Part shown: in pieces, positions 24,004-31,644 of the stretch | Layout of the letters: the number at the start of each line of letters is the position of its first letter | How positions within the stretch are numbered: the stretch's first letter is position 1 | Assembly (NCBI GenBank): GCA_017302015.1 | Contig: JAFLEE010000039.1 | Location: 1-44,899, forward strand | DNA from: Spirochaetota bacterium | Lineage (GTDB): Bacteria; Spirochaetota; UBA12135; COTS27; JAFLEE01 | Reading direction: 5' to 3' | DNA length: 44,899 nucleotides | Notes under the pieces: generated by a model | Database searches by the model: none | The model's input: only the letters and a program-made list of their open reading frames with translations | Told to the model about the DNA's origin: nothing | Program-made: the position numbers and the translations under genes

Positions 24004-25830
24004 ATGAAAGTTTTCCCCACCCTGACCCTGGCCCTACTCCTCGCCGGATTCTCCTCCGCCGCCGAGGCGCCGGGATCGTTCTTCCAGCCCGGGGACCGCT
24101 GGGCCGCCATCGGCGATAGCATCACCCACGGCCGCCGCTACCATTCCTTCGTCTACCTGTTCCACGCGACCCGCTACCCCGATCGTCCCTTGCGGATCTT
24201 CAATTGCGGGGTCTCGGGAGATTCCGCCGCGGGCGCCGTGGGGCGCTTCGATTGGGATATCGCCCCCCACAAGCCCACGGTGGCCACGATCATGCTGGGG
24301 ATGAACGACGTCTCGCGCAACCTCTACGCCCCGGGGCAAACGGGCGAAGCGGTGGAAGGGAGGCGCCAAGACGCCCTGAAGAACCATTTCGCGGCCATGG
24401 AGCAGCTCGCCACGCGCCTCCAGGCGATGAATTGCCGCCTGATCTTCTTCACCCCGTCGATCTACGACCAGACGGGCAACCAGGCCACCGAGAATTGCGT
24501 CGGGGTCAACGATGCCTTGGGACTCTGCGGGGAGGGGGCCAAGAAACTCGCGGCCAAGTTCGGGGGCAAGGTGCTCGAACTCCACGCCCCGATGACGGCC
24601 CTCAATGCCAAGATCCAGAAGATCGACGCGAACGCGACCCTCGTGGGCCCCGACCGCGTGCACCCCGGCGACCCCGGCCAATTGGTGATGGCCTATTACC
24701 TGCTTAAGGGCATGGGCGCAACGGGAACCGTCGCCGAGGCGGCCATCGACGGGGCCTCCGGGAAGGCCGCGGCCCAAGTCCATTGCCGCCTCTCAGAAAT
24801 CCAGGTACAAGGGGGCAAGCTCTCGTTTACCTACGCCGCCGCCGCGCTGCCCTACCCCGTGCTGCCCGCCGCCGAAGAGGCGCTGAAGTGGGTTCCTTTT
24901 ACCCAAGACTTAAACCGAGAGACGCTCAAAGTGAGCGGCCTGGCCGACGGTTCCTACGCCGTGCGCATCGACGGCGAACTCGTCCAGGTGGCCACGGCCA
25001 AGGAGCTCGCCGAGGGGATCAACCTCGCGACCAACGCCCGCAGCCCCATGCTGAAGCAAGCCCTCAAAGTGATGGACATCGAAGAAAAGCGCCACGGGGT
25101 GGCCGCGCGCCTGCGCACGCTGGCGGCCCAGCGCCATTTCATCGGCCGCGCCAACCCCAATCTCGACACCGAGAACTTCGAAGACATGAAGGCGGCGCTC
25201 ATGGCCGACCTCGAGAAGAAGAAGAACGCCGGGAACTTCGCCTATTTCAAGGGCCAGGTCGACGCCTACCTCTCCCTCAAGCCGAAGGAGGCCGAGTTCC
25301 GCAAGGAGCTGGAGGACCAGACCGCGGCGCTGTGGAAAGCGAACACGCCCACGGCCCACCGCATCGAGATCCAGCCGGCCTCCGGCGCGGACAAACCCGC
25401 GGCCCCTTCCAAGGATCTCGACAACGGCGAGGACGCGAAGGCCTGGACAAAGGTCTCGTGGACGGACTGCGAACCGACCCTCACCGTGGAGGGTGGCGTC
25501 CTGACCGTCAGCGCCCCGCGCACGCCGGGCAAGCGCGACATGCTCGGCCTCATCAAATCGGTCCAGGGCGACCTCGCGGGGGTCAAAGCCCTGCGCATCC
25601 GCTACAAGGCCGACGCCGGCGCGCCCTTCGGCGTCGAAGTGGTGATCGACGGCAAACTCACGCGCCTTCGGAGTTACGAGAAGGCGACGGGCGCTTGGGA
25701 AGACCTGACGCTCCCCATTTCCGGGGCCCGCCTCACCAGCATTTCGCTCCTGCTTTTAAAGAGCGGCAAAGACGATGTGTGGGCCGCCCCTCGGGTCAAT
25801 TACTCCTTCGACCGCATTTGGTTGGAGTAG
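24004..25830 (+). CDS. Secreted SGNH/GDSL hydrolase with C-terminal beta domain
   Basis: This 608-residue exported esterase-like protein has a signal peptide (cut near SSAAEA) and an SGNH domain at about 28-240. The blocks are GDSITHG (nucleophile Ser39), NCGVSGDSAAG, GMNDVS and DRVHPGD (Asp217/His220). Such enzymes deacylate carbohydrates or lipids. A helical middle (about 340-445) and a C-terminal jelly-roll of carbohydrate-binding appearance (about 470-605) suggest that it works on polysaccharide esters. GGAG lies 6 nt before the ATG. The sigma factor gene begins 20 nt after its stop and may be cotranscribed. Confidence 0.91.
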   Translation: MKVFPTLTLALLLAGFSSAAEAPGSFFQPGDRWAAIGDSITHGRRYHSFVYLFHATRYPDRPLRIFNCGVSGDSAAGAVGRFDWDIAPHKPTVATIMLGMNDVSRNLYAPGQTGEAVEGRRQDALKNHFAAMEQLATRLQAMNCRLIFFTPSIYDQTGNQATENCVGVNDALGLCGEGAKKLAAKFGGKVLELHAPMTALNAKIQKIDANATLVGPDRVHPGDPGQLVMAYYLLKGMGATGTVAEAAIDGASGKAAAQVHCRLSEIQVQGGKLSFTYAAAALPYPVLPAAEEALKWVPFTQDLNRETLKVSGLADGSYAVRIDGELVQVATAKELAEGINLATNARSPMLKQALKVMDIEEKRHGVAARLRTLAAQRHFIGRANPNLDTENFEDMKAALMADLEKKKNAGNFAYFKGQVDAYLSLKPKEAEFRKELEDQTAALWKANTPTAHRIEIQPASGADKPAAPSKDLDNGEDAKAWTKVSWTDCEPTLTVEGGVLTVSAPRTPGKRDMLGLIKSVQGDLAGVKALRIRYKADAGAPFGVEVVIDGKLTRLRSYEKATGAWEDLTLPISGARLTSISLLLLKSGKDDVWAAPRVNYSFDRIWLE

Positions 25831-25850
25831 GCCCCGACGTTCGGTTGGCG

Positions 25851-26600
25851 ATGGGGGAGAAGGGTTCTTTCGCGGCTCCCGCCGGGGCGGCCGTGCCCGA
25901 GTCTGGTATTTCCCCCGGGCGGAAAGATCCCGAGGGGCTCGTGCGCGATTACGGGCCCATGGTTTCGGCCCTGGCTCGGCGGATGCTGCGTGACCCGCAA
26001 CGCGCGCGGGATGCCGCCCAGGAAACCTGGCTCCAAGTTCTCAAGGGTCTGCCGCGATTTAGGGGCGAAAGCGCGGTGTCCACCTGGATCTACGCGATCG
26101 CCCGGCGCGTGATCCTCCGGCAGGCGGCGCGTGACAGGATCTACCGCTTCCGGGAACTCTCGGATTATTTCCACGGGGAAGAGCGCCTCGCCGCCGAGGC
26201 CGGCGATCGGGAGCAGGGCGTCTGGGTGCGCGAACAATGCGATCGGTGCCTGACGGGCATGCTCCATTGCCTTTCCCCCGAGGAGCGCCTGACCTATATC
26301 CTCCGGGAAATGGTGGAACTGCCCTATCCGAGCGTCGCGCGCATCATGGGGAAGGAGGAAACGGCCATCCGCAAAACGGTTTCCCGTTGCCGTGCCCGTT
26401 TGGCCAGGTTTCTTCGGCGGGAATGCGCGCTCGCGAACCCGGCCAGCCCCTGCCGTTGCCGGATGGCCAATCGTCTGGAGGAGACGGACTTGCCCAGGGC
26501 TTGGACGCGCCTCGGGGGGCTCGTCAGGCGCGGTCGGATTTGGGCCATGGCGGAAGCGATCCTTCCCCGTCGAAACGAGTGGGAAAAATTTCTCCCCTGA
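25851..26600 (+). CDS. ECF-like sigma-70 family factor with Cys-rich C-terminal extension
   Basis: This 249-residue factor has sigma region 2 at about 27-95 (RARDAAQETWLQV and FRGESAVSTWIYAIARR) and region 4 at about 132-188 (LSPEERLTYILREMVELPYPSVARIMG). An extension of about 60 residues holds an NPxxPCRC motif (Cys201 and Cys203) plus Cys192; the domains also contain Cys130, Cys133, Cys140 and Cys180. A similar NPxxPCRC tail occurs in other sigma factors of this type, to my knowledge. The Cys clusters could bind a metal or sense redox state. There is no obvious anti-sigma gene. The ATG lacks a clear Shine-Dalgarno site, but the protein start fits. Confidence 0.85.
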   Translation: MGEKGSFAAPAGAAVPESGISPGRKDPEGLVRDYGPMVSALARRMLRDPQRARDAAQETWLQVLKGLPRFRGESAVSTWIYAIARRVILRQAARDRIYRFRELSDYFHGEERLAAEAGDREQGVWVREQCDRCLTGMLHCLSPEERLTYILREMVELPYPSVARIMGKEETAIRKTVSRCRARLARFLRRECALANPASPCRCRMANRLEETDLPRAWTRLGGLVRRGRIWAMAEAILPRRNEWEKFLP

Positions 26601-26670
26601 TCGGTCACAAAGGGAGCCCCGGCGGCACTCATCCCCCTAGAGGCCCGCAGCAAGCGGCCGGGAGGATGGG

Positions 26671-27138
26671 ATGGATGAGAAGGCGAGGCTGGCGTTTCTG
26701 CAGGATGCCTACGCGGGCGTCCTCGTCGATAGCGTTCGGCATTTGGGGTTGGCGGGGGTGCTGGAAAGCGTCACCGCCCGGAAAAGGGCGGAACAAGGGG
26801 CGGGCGGGAAGCGCATGGCCGACCGCCTCGGGTGCGCGACGCCGGCGGAGGTTTTCAGGAAAGTCTCCGATGTATTCGCCTGCGCCGTATGGGATCTCGA
26901 ACCCGACGGGAACGGGTTTCGGGCCACGGCCAAAACCTGCAAACTCTGCGCCTTGGCGCGGCGGTTCAACACGGAGAAACCCTGCGAGATCTATTGCCTC
27001 AATCCCCTCGAGGGGATGATCCGGGGCGTGGACCCGGGCTCGGATTTCCGGGTGGAATCGACGCTTTGGGAAGGGGCGGAATGCCGGGTTCGGGTGGGAA
27101 GGATTGGGACGGAAACCGCCGGGGACCGCTGCGGTTGA
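26671..27138 (+). CDS. Cys-rich ATC-hydrolase/V4R-like protein
   Basis: This 155-residue soluble protein has a helical N-terminal half (LQDAYAGVLVDSVRHLG) and a C-terminal beta/Cys half with CKLCALA (Cys90, Cys93), PCEIYCLNPLEGMI (Cys105, Cys109) and STLWEGAECRVRV (Cys138). The order resembles the L-2-amino-thiazoline-4-carboxylic acid hydrolase family (PF14196) and V4R-like domains; I assign it only at family level. GGGAGGATGGG precedes the ATG. It is 70 nt downstream of the Cys-rich sigma factor, a pairing that suggests a sensor/regulator role or joint metal handling. Confidence 0.72.
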   Translation: MDEKARLAFLQDAYAGVLVDSVRHLGLAGVLESVTARKRAEQGAGGKRMADRLGCATPAEVFRKVSDVFACAVWDLEPDGNGFRATAKTCKLCALARRFNTEKPCEIYCLNPLEGMIRGVDPGSDFRVESTLWEGAECRVRVGRIGTETAGDRCG

Positions 27139-27573
27139 TGTTGATCCCGAGCCGTGGATGAGCGCGCACGAAGCGACGATGGCTTCGCCTGTTCGGCGGC
27201 TGCCGTATGTCCCAACGAAGGCGAGTCAATTTTCGGGACGGGTTTTCGGCGCGGAATCGGACCGGAATCCGCCTTGGCGCCGGATTCCCTGTTGATTTGC
27301 AAAGCCAAAAGGCCCGAAGTATGATTCGGTCGTTCCCCCTCGGAAAAACAAGGATCTCGGCGCATTGATAACCACCATGGGAGGCGCGTTTCGTTCCATT
27401 GGGCAAACCGTCCATTTCGATGGGATGAGCCGGGCCCGTTCGGCGGCATATCTCTTTGAGGCCCGGGTTCGCCTCCACCCCGAGCGGCGGGCTCCCGACG
27501 GTTTCACCCGGCCGACCGGCCCCCGCGGATCCTCGGCCGTCCCGAGGGCGACGGTCCTACGGGGCGCCCCTTG
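27139..27573. other. Non-coding interval before the mannosyltransferase
   Basis: I find no convincing gene in these 435 bases; the reading frames have Arg/Pro-rich, family-less translations. A hairpin GGAATCCG/CGGATTCC (27264-27271 with 27281-27288) followed by CTGTTGATTT could be a weak terminator for the sigma-factor unit. The remaining sequence is the upstream region of the gene at 27574. Confidence 0.45.
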
Positions 27574-29097
27574 ATGCCGGACGCGGAGCTCGCCTGGCGT
27601 CGCTGGGTCGTTCGGTGGGCCCTCGTCTCCCTCGCGCTCATCGTGTTGGCGTGCGTGGTGAGCGGGGGCTTCCTCCACCCCGACGAGTATTTCCAGACGA
27701 TCGAGTTCGCGGCCCTCAAGCTTGGCCGCACGGACCCCAGCGCGCTCCCCTGGGAATACGCGGCGCGCATACGGCCCTGGCTCCAACCCGCCCTTTATGT
27801 CGCCCTCGCCAAGGGCGCCATGGCCGCGGGCATCGTCAATCCCTTCCACCAAGTCCTCCTCTTCCGGCTCTTCGGCGGCCTCTGCCTTTGGTTGGCCATC
27901 CTCGCGCTCATGCGTTCGGCGAAACCCCTGGAGGCTTCGGTGCGGCGGTGGATGGTGGCCTCCCTGGCGTGCCTTTGGTACCTCCCCTACCTGGCGGCCC
28001 GGACTTCCTCGGAAACGCTGTCCGCTTCGTTCCTGGCCCTGGGCCTTTGCTGCCTGCTCCCCACGACCGGGAAGGTGGACGGGGGAGCCCCGGAGCTCCC
28101 TCCGGCGCGCTTTCTCCTCGCGGGCGCCCTGCTCGGGGTCTCGTTCTCTTTCCGCTACCAGGCCGCGTTCGCCGCGCTGGGTGTCGGCCTATGGGTCCTC
28201 TTCACGGCGCGCGCGACGCCGCTTACGGCCCTCGCGCGCGCGACGCTCCTCGTGGCCGGGTTCGCCGGGCCCTTGGCGCTCTCGCTGCCCATCGACCATT
28301 GGGGCTACGGCTCCTGGAGTTTCCCCCCCTGGAATTATTTCTACGAGAATATCGTCGCCCACCGCGCCGCGGCGTTCGGGACGAAGCCGTTCTGGTACTA
28401 TTTCATCCTGCTGAACCGGAGCGCCGCCGCGCCGCTCACCGTGCTCCTCACCGCGGCGTTCGCGATCTTCGCGGTCCGGTTCCCGCGGCACCCCTTTACC
28501 TGGGCGAGCGTCGCCCTGTTCCTTTGCCACAGCGCCGTGGGGCATAAAGAACTCCGCTTCCTCTTCCCCCTCATGCTCCCCGCCGCCTTCTTCATCCCCA
28601 TGGCCTTCGGGCAGCCCGGGCCGAGGGGAGCGGCCGTGTTCGCGAAAATCTGGGCCCAGCGGGGGCGCTGGCCGGGCCGCATCCTGGTGGCGGTCAATGG
28701 GGCCGCGCTCCTGGCGCTCCTCCTCACGGCGCCCGTGCGCCAACTCACCGCCCAGAGGTACCTGCGCCACGATCTTCCCGGGGGCGGCGTGGTCCATTGC
28801 AGCGCCGACCCCTTCCTGTTCGGTCCGCTACGCATGGGCTTTCATCGCCATCCCGATGACCAGGTGCGGGTGGTGGATGGCCCGGGGCTCGCCGCGACCG
28901 TGGCGGCTTCTCGCGCACCCGTCTATTATCTCCACGACGGACTGACGCTCCCCGAGGGCGTGGGGGGGAAGGCCACCCGTCTCCATGGCAGCGCCCCCGC
29001 TTGGATCTCACGCTTTAATTTCGGGGGATGGGTGGATCGCCTCCGCCTCGTGACGGCCTGGCGGATCGAACCACCCTCCGGCGCCCGTGAGAAGTGA
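27574..29097 (+). CDS. GT22-type mannosyltransferase-like membrane protein
   Basis: This 507-residue polytopic protein has about ten hydrophobic segments. A HPDEYFQTIEF motif follows the first membrane helix. This HPDE signature is typical of the Alg9/PIG-B glycosyltransferase family (GT22, PF03901), which transfers mannose from a polyprenyl-phosphate donor. KELRFLFPLMLPAAFF (about residue 325) is the second family hallmark (HKExRF). It probably adds mannose to a lipid-linked or cell-surface glycan outside the cytoplasmic membrane. The ATG at 27574 has no clear ribosome binding site; a TTG one codon upstream is possible. Confidence 0.85.
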   Translation: MPDAELAWRRWVVRWALVSLALIVLACVVSGGFLHPDEYFQTIEFAALKLGRTDPSALPWEYAARIRPWLQPALYVALAKGAMAAGIVNPFHQVLLFRLFGGLCLWLAILALMRSAKPLEASVRRWMVASLACLWYLPYLAARTSSETLSASFLALGLCCLLPTTGKVDGGAPELPPARFLLAGALLGVSFSFRYQAAFAALGVGLWVLFTARATPLTALARATLLVAGFAGPLALSLPIDHWGYGSWSFPPWNYFYENIVAHRAAAFGTKPFWYYFILLNRSAAAPLTVLLTAAFAIFAVRFPRHPFTWASVALFLCHSAVGHKELRFLFPLMLPAAFFIPMAFGQPGPRGAAVFAKIWAQRGRWPGRILVAVNGAALLALLLTAPVRQLTAQRYLRHDLPGGGVVHCSADPFLFGPLRMGFHRHPDDQVRVVDGPGLAATVAASRAPVYYLHDGLTLPEGVGGKATRLHGSAPAWISRFNFGGWVDRLRLVTAWRIEPPSGAREK

Positions 29098-29124
29098 CCG
29101 GGCGGTGCCGGCCCCCGCGCCGCT

Positions 29125-29673
29125 TCAGCGGAAGCGGACTTCTTTCCCCTGGATGAAGAGGCGCTTGATCGCGCTTTCGCCGGACGCCGAGACGCGGAGT
29201 TCCACGGTGACCTCGCGGTCGCGGATGGAGCGTTCGATGGCGAGCCCCTCGTTCTGGGGCACGAAATACTCTTCGGCGCCGTAGCGCACGGAGAGCGGCC
29301 AGCCCGATTGCACTTCGCCCTTCAAGAAGACGGGCGAACGGCGTCGGGCGGCGGGGGCGTCCGCGGAGACGCCCACGGCCCGCCAGAGGCCGGCGTTCGT
29401 CCCCTTTTCCACGGAGACGAAGATCGGCTCATGGGCGTTCCACTCGCGGTTGGTGAGCCGGGAGAGTTCGGAGCGTTCGCCGAGGCTCGAAAGGCTCAGG
29501 CGCAGGCGCACGTAATCCCCCGAGAAGAGGCTGCGGGGGTCCACCGGTTCGCAGGGGAGAAGCACGGGCGTGCCGTGCTCGAGGAGCCACCAGCGCTTCC
29601 CGGCCATGGCCGCCAGGACGGCGACCTGGAGGGCCACCGCGAGGAGGAAGAGTGTGCGTTGGGTGCCGCGCAT
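29125..29673 (-). CDS. GDYXXLXY-type membrane-anchored protein
   Basis: This 182-residue protein has one N-terminal membrane helix (LFLLAVALQVAVLAAMAG) and an extracytoplasmic domain with DPRSLFSGDYVRLRL, the motif that names the GDYXXLXY family (PF14345), and a later RYGAEEYFVPQNEG segment. Its function is unknown. The ATG shares one base with the upstream gene's stop (TGATG), so the pair is translationally coupled. GDYXXLXY genes commonly follow DUF2157/DUF4401 membrane genes, as here. Confidence 0.9.
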   Translation of the reverse strand: MRGTQRTLFLLAVALQVAVLAAMAGKRWWLLEHGTPVLLPCEPVDPRSLFSGDYVRLRLSLSSLGERSELSRLTNREWNAHEPIFVSVEKGTNAGLWRAVGVSADAPAARRRSPVFLKGEVQSGWPLSVRYGAEEYFVPQNEGLAIERSIRDREVTVELRVSASGESAIKRLFIQGKEVRFR

Positions 29674-31541
29674 CAGGGTTTCTCCACGGGGGGCGCGGAA
29701 AAGAGCCGCCGCCGCTGGCGTTCGAGGAGCACCCCGATGGCGAGGATCAGGGCGCCGGTGGCCAGGAACAGGGCGGAACCGGAGAGGAGATCCCAGACCA
29801 GGTCGAAATAGCGGGTGACGAGGTGGATGGTGAAGAAGCCGATGCCCAGGATCTGGAGGCTTCGGGAGCCGCGGCGGGCGCCCAGGGCGATGACGGCGCC
29901 CTCCAGGAGGAAGAGCAGCAGGTTGAAGCAGATGGCGTAGACCTTCCAGTCGAGGTCGGGGCGGGCGAGGAACATGAGGGCGACCGAAGCCGCGAAGATC
30001 GCGGCGGCGAGCCCCGTCACCCATTTGTCGGAGGCCAGGCGCGCCAGCCACGCGAAGAGCGAGAGGGCGATGCCCAGCAGGACGAAGAAGAGAGTGAGCA
30101 CCATGGGCCCGGTGGAGAAGATGGATTTCTGGTTCTTCACCTCGAAGGAGAGGGCGTAGAGCGATCCGAAGATAAAGATCGTCGCCACGAGGGTCAGGAT
30201 CCATTCCGGCACGCCGCGTTTTTTCTTCTCCAGGAGGAACTTCACCACCTGGCCGATGAGCACGACGACGATGGCGAAGACGATGAAGCCGACGAGGTAG
30301 CAGACGAAATAGCCGTGGCGATCGAGGCCGAGGCCCAGGAACCCGATGAACTTGGCGAAGAGCAGGAAGCACGGGAACACGATGGCCAAGACCCTCCGAC
30401 CGCGGCGGCCGTCCTCCCCCCCGAACGAGAAATAGAGCATGCCGAAAAAGAAGGCGAGCATGCCGAGGTGGGTGGCGACCATCAGGACCGTCTTCGATCC
30501 CAGGGGGAGGAAGAACATCGCCAGCGCGAAGACGAGGATCCAGGCGAAATAGGGGTTCCATCGGCGCAGATCCGCGCTGCGCCTCCAGGGGAGGACCAAT
30601 AGGGTGGCGAGGACGACGCCCTCCACCAGCACGCCCCGGCCCGCGGTGGTATCGAGGAGGGCGAGGAAGAGGGGCTTCTCCCCGGAACTCGGGAAGGGCC
30701 ACGAGAGGAGGGCGAAGGGCAGGAGCACGAGGATCCAACCGAGGATTTCGGCGACCTTCAGGGCCGCGGCGGGGAAGTCGCGCTTCTCGCCCAGGGCCCT
30801 CGCCTGGATGAAGAGCAGGCCGTAGAAAAAGAAGAGAAGCACGCTGCCGATGGCGACGGCCGCGTTCTCGTGGTGAATCCCCAATAGAATGTGGGCCTGG
30901 ACCAAATAATAGAGGAAGAACCCCAGGCCCGCGATGAGCGCGAGGGCGCTCTTCTCCCGCCACGCGAGGAACCCGTAGGCGAGAAGGATGGGCGCCATCA
31001 AGTGGTTGGGGTTCCCGTAGACGCCCGCTTCCCAGGCGTTCCAGATGAAGAGGAGAATGCCCCCGAGGTAGAGCCCCCAAGTTTCCCGGCAGATGGCCGA
31101 CATGACCAGCACCGCGAGGAGCCAGGTTAATAAACCGTTCGTCGGGTGGGCGCTGATATGGAAGATTTGGGCCACGAGCGAGATGCCGACCCCGAAAGAG
31201 ACCATCCCCAAAACGATGAGGACCCTCGCCAGGGGGTGGGAGGCGCCCTTTCGGACCCCCACGGCGAACCCAGCACCGTAGAACCCGATGAGGAGGAGGA
31301 AGACCTGGGCGAGTTTGAACGCGGGGGCCATGGCCCGCCAATTGGCCGCGTAGAACATGAAAAGGCCCAGCGCGATGAGCACCGAAGCCAGGACCATGGC
31401 GAGGAGGGGAAGGGGGATGCTCTTGCGGGTTCGGGACGCTCGGGTCTGGAAATCGAGGATCTTGCCCGATTGTTCTGGGCTGAGGAGCCCGTTTTCTACC
31501 CAAATGGGCAGGGCGCGTTTGAGGTCGACCTTGAGTTTCAT
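29673..31541 (-). CDS. DUF2157/DUF4401-type polytopic membrane protein
   Basis: This 622-residue protein starts with a short soluble DUF2157 segment (ALPIWVENGLLSPEQSGKILDF, residues 9-30) and then has roughly 18-20 membrane helices. The C-terminal part (GSRSLQILGIGFFTIHLVTRYFDL) matches the DUF4401-type end. Function is unknown. The ATG at 31541 is chosen because the DUF2157 start follows immediately and a GGCGGA site lies 7 nt upstream. A TATAAT (31574-31569) is 27 nt upstream. It overlaps the GDYXXLXY gene by one base. Confidence 0.9.
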   Translation of the reverse strand: MKLKVDLKRALPIWVENGLLSPEQSGKILDFQTRASRTRKSIPLPLLAMVLASVLIALGLFMFYAANWRAMAPAFKLAQVFLLLIGFYGAGFAVGVRKGASHPLARVLIVLGMVSFGVGISLVAQIFHISAHPTNGLLTWLLAVLVMSAICRETWGLYLGGILLFIWNAWEAGVYGNPNHLMAPILLAYGFLAWREKSALALIAGLGFFLYYLVQAHILLGIHHENAAVAIGSVLLFFFYGLLFIQARALGEKRDFPAAALKVAEILGWILVLLPFALLSWPFPSSGEKPLFLALLDTTAGRGVLVEGVVLATLLVLPWRRSADLRRWNPYFAWILVFALAMFFLPLGSKTVLMVATHLGMLAFFFGMLYFSFGGEDGRRGRRVLAIVFPCFLLFAKFIGFLGLGLDRHGYFVCYLVGFIVFAIVVVLIGQVVKFLLEKKKRGVPEWILTLVATIFIFGSLYALSFEVKNQKSIFSTGPMVLTLFFVLLGIALSLFAWLARLASDKWVTGLAAAIFAASVALMFLARPDLDWKVYAICFNLLLFLLEGAVIALGARRGSRSLQILGIGFFTIHLVTRYFDLVWDLLSGSALFLATGALILAIGVLLERQRRRLFSAPPVEKP

Positions 31542-31568
31542 TTCGTATCCGCCGGACGACGACCCTGG

Positions 31569-31574
31569 ATTATA
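31569..31574 (-). promoter_or_regulatory. Candidate -10 (TATAAT) of the DUF2157 operon
   Basis: A perfect TATAAT on the minus strand lies 27 nt before the start at 31541, with a poor -35. It sits in the divergent region shared with the TonB-type receptor gene. Confidence 0.35.
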
Positions 31575-31644
31575 CATTAAACAGAGTGACGTTTTCCGCC
31601 CTGGCCGGTGTTCCATGGGTATCCCCCTCTTTTTCAAGGTTTTT

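Noticed and set aside
24783-26600. 605-codon reading of the sigma-factor frame
   Set aside because: The first 356 codons are a shadow of the SGNH hydrolase gene. The sigma factor begins at 25851.
29125-31503. Extended 792-codon reading of the GDYXXLXY frame
   Set aside because: The upstream two-thirds is an Arg/Pro-rich shadow of the DUF2157 gene. The real start is at 29673, overlapping the DUF2157 stop.
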